Shown: positions 5,610-9,318 of the stretch, one piece after another
Layout: every line of letters starts with the position of its first letter
Position numbering within the stretch: position 1 is the stretch's first letter
Assembly: GCA_017475415.1 (NCBI GenBank)
Contig: JAFVFM010000248.1
Span: 1-9,318 of the forward strand
DNA: 9,318 bases
Direction of reading: 5' to 3'
From: Solobacterium sp.
GTDB taxonomy: Bacteria; Bacillota_I; Bacilli_A; Erysipelotrichales; Erysipelotrichaceae
Position numbers and translations under genes: made by a program
The notes under the pieces: model-generated
Databases searched by the model: none
Told to the model about the DNA's origin: nothing
Seen by the model: only the letters and a program-made list of their open reading frames with translations

Positions 5610-6952
5610 CATTCTTTCCAACAGATACAATTTTCATGCAGATAGGCAACTTTTCAATACCTTGGTATGGGGTAATGATTGTTATAGGGGTAATCTTTGC
5701 CTACTTATATATGGCTGATCGCATGAAGAAGCATGGTTACAGCAATGATGTAGTAGATGAATTATTGATTCTCTGCATGATTGGGGGTTTAATTGGTGGT
5801 CGTTTGGTATGGGTACTTACCCATTTAAGTGATTATTTAAAATATATTCCTTATATCTTCGCTATCAGTGATGGTGGGTTGGATATTTTAGGTGTGGCAA
5901 TAGGCGTTATGGTGATGACTTTGTTTTATATACAAAGAAGAAAGATGTCCTATATGCGTACCTTAGATATATGTTTATTAGCCTTATTATTATTCGCAGT
6001 ATTGGCTCGAATTGGTAGAGCGGTAAGTACGCCTACCGTATGGTATAGCGTATTAATGGATGCCTTGGGTTTCTTATTTATTCATTTCCTTATTCGCCCA
6101 TATAGTATAGGAAGGCGCAGAGGGGATGTGGCTTTAGCGGTATTAATGTGGTTAGGCTTAAGTCGTTTTATTTCCATGATTTTCAATTTTGATCCTATGG
6201 CGAGTAATACCTTATGGGTTGCGATACTCATCGAAATCGTTGCGCTTACTTTATATTATTTAGGCCATAAACGTAAGCCTAAGAAACCGGTTATCTTATT
6301 TGATTTAGATGGTACATTAATGGATAGCCATCAAATGGTGATTCGTTGTTATAGCTATTTGTTTAAGAAATATAGTGATATTTCCTTATTTACTCCTGAA
6401 CTACAAAAAGAAGTATTTGGGCCTTCTTTGAAAGAAGAGATAGAAAAACTATTCCCTGAACAAAACGCAAAAGAATTGGTGGAAGAATATCGTAAATACC
6501 AAAGTGCCTTCTCATGGAGTGATGAGGTTAGCTTATTCCCTAATGTAAAAAATACATTAGATGCTTTATGGAAAAAGGGATATAAGTTAGGTATTGTATC
6601 TTCCCGTATGACTTCTTCTTGTGAGTCATGGATGCGTCAATTTGAATTAACCTATTGTTTTTCAACCATATTGGGGCGTGATTTATATGGTAAACCAAAG
6701 CCAGCTGCAGATGGTATACTCTACGCTGGTGTACGTTTAAAAACAGGGCATGATTCTTGTATCTATGTAGGGGATAATGTTACAGATATCCTTGCCGCAA
6801 AGAAAGCTGGTGTATATGCGATAGCTTATCTATCTGACTTATCTAAGCGTGATGAAATTATGGCTGCAGAGCCAAACAAAATCATCACAGATTTTGAAGA
6901 ATTATTAACCATTGTTGAAGAAGACCACGAATGGTCTTATGATCGTTGTTAA
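5606..6952 (+). CDS. lgt: Fusion: Lgt-like membrane domain plus PpaX-like HAD phosphatase
   Basis: This 448-residue protein joins two functions. Residues 1-220 are a multi-span membrane domain like Lgt, which transfers diacylglycerol to prolipoprotein Cys: I-G-N-F-S-I-P-W-Y-G (13-22), G-G-R-L (64-67), D-G-G-L-D-I-L-G (89-96), A-R-I-G (134-137) and S-R-F (186-188). After a basic linker (221-227), residues 228-440 form a soluble HAD phosphatase: D-L-D-G-T (233-237), V-S-S (331-333), K-P-K-P (363-366) and G-D-N-V-T-D (389-394), so its catalytic set is complete. In B. subtilis separate lgt and ppaX genes lie close behind hprK, and PpaX hydrolyses the pyrophosphate that HprK makes, so the HAD half is best read as PpaX-like. 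The Lgt half lacks key residues (see findings). ATG overlaps the hprK stop (ATGA). A terminator follows. Confidence 0.88.
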   Translation: MTFFPTDTIFMQIGNFSIPWYGVMIVIGVIFAYLYMADRMKKHGYSNDVVDELLILCMIGGLIGGRLVWVLTHLSDYLKYIPYIFAISDGGLDILGVAIGVMVMTLFYIQRRKMSYMRTLDICLLALLLFAVLARIGRAVSTPTVWYSVLMDALGFLFIHFLIRPYSIGRRRGDVALAVLMWLGLSRFISMIFNFDPMASNTLWVAILIEIVALTLYYLGHKRKPKKPVILFDLDGTLMDSHQMVIRCYSYLFKKYSDISLFTPELQKEVFGPSLKEEIEKLFPEQNAKELVEEYRKYQSAFSWSDEVSLFPNVKNTLDALWKKGYKLGIVSSRMTSSCESWMRQFELTYCFSTILGRDLYGKPKPAADGILYAGVRLKTGHDSCIYVGDNVTDILAAKKAGVYAIAYLSDLSKRDEIMAAEPNKIITDFEELLTIVEEDHEWSYDRC

Positions 6953-6957
6953 GATTG

Positions 6958-6984
6958 ACCTCCGAATACTCGGGGGTTTTCTTT
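6958..6984 (+). terminator. Rho-independent terminator of the hprK operon
   Basis: ACCTCCGA (6958-6965) pairs with TCGGGGGT (6970-6977) through an eight-pair stem with one G·U, a four-base loop, and the tail TTTTCTTT. It begins six bases after the stop of the Lgt/PpaX fusion. Confidence 0.9.
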
Positions 6985-7330
6985 ATATGCCACGATTGCA
7001 TTCCTATTATGTTTAGCTTAATTTTCAGTACATTAAAATATCTTATAATGATAATACGGAATGTGCATCAATGGTGGGAAGAGCGAAAAAAAATTATAGA
7101 AACAATATCAAACAAAGTTAATCAAATTAAAAGCAATTGATATAGAAGGAGAAGACTATAAAAGCGACTTCCACACTTTACACATGACAATCTGTTATAT
7201 GTCTATAGCAGAAAGGCAAGGAACAACTGTTGATTTTGGCCTCTTGATAATAACTTATTGATGCTATTCTTTTTAAAATCGTCATTTGAACAGTGGAGCT
7301 AACTATCAGCTTAATTACTGCGTTTTTTAC
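6985..7330. other. Gene-poor region with no recognised gene
   Basis: No intact gene is visible. A short + strand reading without a start (about 7101-7259, ending I-A-E-R-Q-G-T-T-V-D-F-G-L-L-I-I-T-Y) has somewhat protein-like composition. It may be a relic, but I cannot place it in a family. TATAAT at 7044-7049 has no convincing -35. I see no tRNA, riboswitch or CRISPR structure. Confidence 0.5.
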
Positions 7331-7413
7331 TGTACCCATAAAAGTGGACACGAAAGTGGGAGTTTACCTGAATGGTAGACATGTGCCAAAAGTGAATCCA
7401 TAAATGTGAACAC
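7331..7413 (+). mobile_element. Possible remnant of an IS21-type element end
   Basis: TGTACCCATAAAAGTGGAC starts at 7331. Its core CCATAAAAGTGGACAC (7336-7351) is repeated with two changes as CCATAAATGTGAACAC (7398-7413), 62 bases further on. A TGT-starting end with an internal copy of the terminal repeat is characteristic of IS21-family termini. No istA or istB coding sequence is present and no opposite end is visible, so at most this is a truncated terminus. The family call is from memory of end architecture and is tentative. Confidence 0.35.
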
Positions 7414-7433
7414 TGGTGAAATTAGCATTGACA

Positions 7434-7878
7434 TTATTGTTTCCCAGTTATCTCTGCGTTTCTGTTATCTCTCGCACTTGTGACAATAGAATGAAATTCA
7501 AATAAATGTATCAAATATTCTACCCATTCTGATATATAGGTATCTTCTATTCCTCAAATATTGTGTTTGTTAACGGTGAAAACCGCTTTCTACAGTTCTT
7601 AGACTTGTATCTTTGGATGCTATGATAGAATCCACTTTTTATTATGTCTATACTTCCACATTATGGACAATTCACAATTCGAATCGAATTTATTAGTTGG
7701 ATTTCTTCTTCACTAATCTTTCTATGCTTGACATGTACCATTCGTGAACGGAGCTTGAGATTAAATTTTGTTCAAGATCCAACTCTTCGTTTTTCCATGA
7801 TAAAAATTTTAGAGATTTTCCCAATTTTATCTTTTTTGATTTTTCTTTTTTCATTTTTTGGCGGTTTGAAGCTTCCAA
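7434..7878 (-). pseudogene. IS1595-like transposase relic (frameshifts and stops)
   Basis: Read on the minus strand, three pieces in different frames line up as one N-terminal transposase fragment. The first (7878 to about 7715) ends in S-S-S-V-H-E-W-Y-M-S-S-I-E-R-L. A one-base loss then shifts to S-E-E-E-I-Q-L-I-N-S-I-R-I-V-N-C-P, a stop in place of the expected aromatic residue, and C-G-S-I-D-I-I-K-S-G-F. After F-S-P-L-T-N-T-I-F-E-E comes another stop and a further shift to E-W-V-E-Y-L-I-H-L-F-E-F-H-S and S-A-R-D-N-R-N-A-E-I-T-G-K, ending at TAA (7434). The C-P-x-C-G-S ... C zinc ribbon is characteristic of IS1595/ISXO2-type transposases, although one Cys is now Ser (Y-K-S-K-N-C). The catalytic domain is missing. 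The relic stops close to the IS21-like repeat, so a later insertion or deletion probably removed the rest. Confidence 0.8.
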
Positions 7879-7930
7879 GAATTGACTAACGAAACCGCCA
7901 AGTCAGCGTTAATCAATTCCTGGAGACTTC
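7858..7930. repeat. Interlocked inverted repeats at the start of the transposase relic
   Basis: TTGGCGGTTT (7858-7867) is the perfect inverse of AAACCGCCAA (7892-7901). Directly next to these, 7868-7891 is an inverted match to 7907-7930 at 20 of 24 positions. The second arm of the first pair lies in the loop of the second, so both can form together only as a pseudoknot. Two of the mismatches become G·U pairs in minus-strand RNA. The structure ends just before AAAAAATG, a candidate transposase start at 7854-7852. Confidence 0.75.
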
Positions 7931-8220
7931 CTGACGTCCTCCTTTCAAGGACATATTTATTATAATCAATCATCCGTTATTTAGCTCCATTGTGCAAATG
8001 ACGAATTATTTAATCAAAACCTACATTTTTGTATTGACATTTACAATTACTGATTTCACTATAAAAAAATTTAATGGAATAACTGGTACATTAGCTTAAT
8101 GACGATTGAAAATTAAATATATTAGTAGTTAAGATTTTAGAAATAAAATATTGTAGAGTAATTTATATAGTTGAAAAATTTCAGGAAATTAAGAAAAACC
8201 CAAATAATCCAAAGAATCGA
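7931..8220. other. AT-rich intergenic region, no recognised gene
   Basis: Between the inverted repeats and the XRE promoter I see only AT-rich DNA with stops in all frames inspected. I find no reading frame with protein-like composition, no RNA gene and no T-tract terminator. It separates the decayed insertion sequences from the intact XRE/ImmA module. Confidence 0.5.
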
Positions 8221-8250
8221 TTGACAGAAAAAATTAAAAAATGTTATATT
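8221..8250 (+). promoter_or_regulatory. Promoter of the XRE/ImmA module
   Basis: A perfect TTGACA (8221-8226) is followed after 18 bases by TATATT (8245-8250), or after 17 by TTATAT. It lies 38 bases before the XRE start, and the palindromic site directly follows the -10. Confidence 0.8.
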
Positions 8251-8274
8251 ACGTACGTAAGCTTACGTACGTGT
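8249..8274 (+). promoter_or_regulatory. Palindromic operator-like site (tandem TTACGTACGTAA)
   Basis: Bases 8251-8272 form a perfect 22-base palindrome. It can be read as two tandem 12-base palindromes, TTACGTACGTAA (8249-8260) and the near-copy TTACGTACGTGT (8263-8274), 14 bases apart centre to centre. It covers the expected transcription start, which fits an operator where the XRE protein would block its own promoter. AGGAGG (8277-8282) follows as the ribosome binding site. Confidence 0.75.
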
Positions 8275-8287
8275 ATAGGAGGTAGAT

Positions 8288-8689
8288 ATGCGTTTTGGAG
8301 AAAGGATTAAAGAGCTCAGACAGAGAAGACAAATGTCACTAAGAGATTTAGCAGGGAAACTTAATATCTCAGCCTCATATCTATCCGATATTGAAAACGG
8401 AAGAAATAGAGCGCCATCAACTAGTGATAAAAGCAATTTTATTAATGATATTTCATTTGAACTAGGGTTAAGTGAAGAAGAAAAAAACGAATTATTTTAT
8501 CTGGCGGATGAGGAATTGTCGAATTATTTTACAATCGCTCATGAATTAGGGCATTATCTATCAATAACTCCTCAGGCTAGGATTGCCTTAAGAAAAGCAG
8601 CAAATTCCAAAGTTGAAAATAATACTTGGGAAAAATTTATTGAAATTATTGATGAAGATGAAAAGAAAGGAGGTACGGATGATAAATGA
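8288..8689 (+). CDS. XRE-family HTH regulator with an embedded HELGH motif
   Basis: This 133-residue protein begins with a Cro/CI-type helix-turn-helix (about 3-60): F-G-E-R-I-K-E-L-R, M-S-L-R-D-L-A-G-K-L-N-I-S-A-S-Y-L-S-D-I-E-N-G-R. The family's L-S-E-E-E-K-N-E-L-F segment (61-70) follows, and the C-terminal T-P-Q-A-R-I-A-L-R-K-A (94-104) and W-E-K-F-I (114-118) are common in XRE proteins paired with ImmA/IrrE proteases. Unusually, residues 81-91 read F-T-I-A-H-E-L-G-H-Y-L, the zinc-binding helix of an ImmA-type peptidase, where relatives usually have a D-L-P-E-Y-like stretch. AGGAGG at 8277-8282 fixes the ATG. It probably represses its own promoter through the tandem palindrome and is expected to be the cleavage target of the protease encoded immediately downstream. 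Confidence 0.9.
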   Translation: MRFGERIKELRQRRQMSLRDLAGKLNISASYLSDIENGRNRAPSTSDKSNFINDISFELGLSEEEKNELFYLADEELSNYFTIAHELGHYLSITPQARIALRKAANSKVENNTWEKFIEIIDEDEKKGGTDDK

Positions 8690-9318
8690 AAATTATTGTT
8701 TAGACGCTCATGGGTTATTCTATTTGAGTAAAAAAGATATTGAACGAGAAGTGGAAGAAGATTTAAAACAATATGATTCGTCTCTTCTCATCAAACCTTC
8801 AAAAATCAATATTTTGCATTATCTAGAATATCACTTGGGACTGGATATTGAGTACAAAAAATTGAGTAGTGACCACACATGTTATGGAACGTTTGTGTTT
8901 AACAAAGGAAAACTGACTGTCTATGACGAGGATAATAAGCCATACGACATAATTGTTAAAGAAAAAACTGTAATTATAGATTCAGATATTGCAGAGTTAG
9001 ACGATAGTTTTGCAAATTTTACATATAGCCACGAAGGAGGTCACTATTTCACGCAATATAATGCTTTGAATAGGGTGAGTGAGGATATTCAATTAACTAA
9101 AGAATACTACGCAAAGAATATCGAGAATGATTTTGAATTTAGAGATTATAGTTTTGGGCAAAGACGAAATCTAATTACAAAACAAGATTGGATGGAGTGG
9201 CAAGCTAACTATGCAGGTGCCTGCATATTAATGAACAGGTCTTCGGTATTAATTTTGCTTTCAAAGTTATTAAAATTCGATAACTTAAATCAAGAGGGAA
9301 TTTCAAAAAAAGTGATTA
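8679..9318 (+). CDS. ImmA/IrrE-family metallopeptidase (3' partial)
   Basis: The frame from ATG 8679 is open to the window end, giving 213 residues. AAAGGAGG (8666-8673) lies five bases upstream, and the start overlaps the XRE gene by 11 bases, so the two are one operon. The zinc motif is H-E-G-G-H (118-122) within F-T-Y-S-H-E-G-G-H-Y-F, and the third ligand is likely Glu173 in D-W-M-E-W-Q-A-N-Y-A-G-A, a pattern typical of ImmA/IrrE (M78/DUF955) peptidases. Such enzymes inactivate a partner XRE repressor by cleavage, usually in response to stress or in integrative elements. The second motif residue is Gly where Leu is more usual (HELGH). No signal peptide or membrane helix is seen, so it should be cytoplasmic. 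Its C-terminus and any downstream cargo lie outside the window. Confidence 0.9.
   Translation, partial: MINENYCLDAHGLFYLSKKDIEREVEEDLKQYDSSLLIKPSKINILHYLEYHLGLDIEYKKLSSDHTCYGTFVFNKGKLTVYDEDNKPYDIIVKEKTVIIDSDIAELDDSFANFTYSHEGGHYFTQYNALNRVSEDIQLTKEYYAKNIENDFEFRDYSFGQRRNLITKQDWMEWQANYAGACILMNRSSVLILLSKLLKFDNLNQEGISKKVI

Noticed and set aside
6946..7140. 64-residue + strand reading frame
   Set aside because: It runs through the hprK-operon terminator and overlaps the end of the fusion gene. It has no ribosome binding site and no recognisable family pattern.
7644..7889. 81-residue + strand reading frame rich in Phe, Ile and Leu
   Set aside because: It is antisense to the transposase relic, whose family motifs are clear on the minus strand, and its hydrophobic composition comes from the T-rich complement.

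Overview
The window looks like chromosomal DNA of a low-G+C Gram-positive bacterium (Bacillota). This rests on AT-rich codon use, AGGAGG-type ribosome binding sites, the presence of HPr kinase, and a uvrA/hprK/lgt/ppaX gene set that resembles the Bacillus neighbourhood. An Erysipelotrichia-like host is my guess and is not proven by the sequence. All intact genes are on the + strand; the only minus-strand coding trace is a decayed transposase.

Bases 1-3358 hold the 3' end of uvrA, a 98-residue acidic protein of unknown function, a cytoplasmic gamma-glutamyltransferase-family enzyme, and two overlapping half-size chromate-transporter (CHR) genes. Spacing is tight (10, 54 and 7 bases, then a 1-base overlap), so these are probably co-transcribed. 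Bases 3276-4650 are an insertion scar. A RelB/DinJ antitoxin and RelE/ParE toxin module sits between two partial direct copies of the end of the second CHR gene plus the hprK promoter. The second copy is diverged in its 5' part, has a 10-base deletion, and supplies the present hprK promoter and most of its leader.

Bases 4659-6952 hold hprK and, overlapping it by four bases, a fusion of an Lgt-like membrane domain to a PpaX-like HAD phosphatase, closed by a strong terminator. HPr kinase/phosphorylase makes pyrophosphate when it dephosphorylates P-Ser-HPr, and PpaX hydrolyses pyrophosphate, so the fusion ties a functionally linked pair together. Both genes have oddities: HprK has Pro where the family's active-site His is expected, and the Lgt domain lacks most of the family's signature residues.

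Bases 6985-8220 are a gene-poor mobile-element graveyard. They contain a repeat resembling the end of an IS21-type element, a minus-strand IS1595-like transposase relic with stops and frameshifts, and interlocked inverted repeats at the start of that relic. Bases 8221-9318 begin a new module: a consensus-like promoter, a palindromic operator-like site, an XRE-family regulator and a partly visible ImmA/IrrE metallopeptidase gene running off the window. The regulator carries an unexpected HELGH motif of the kind normally found in ImmA-type proteases.
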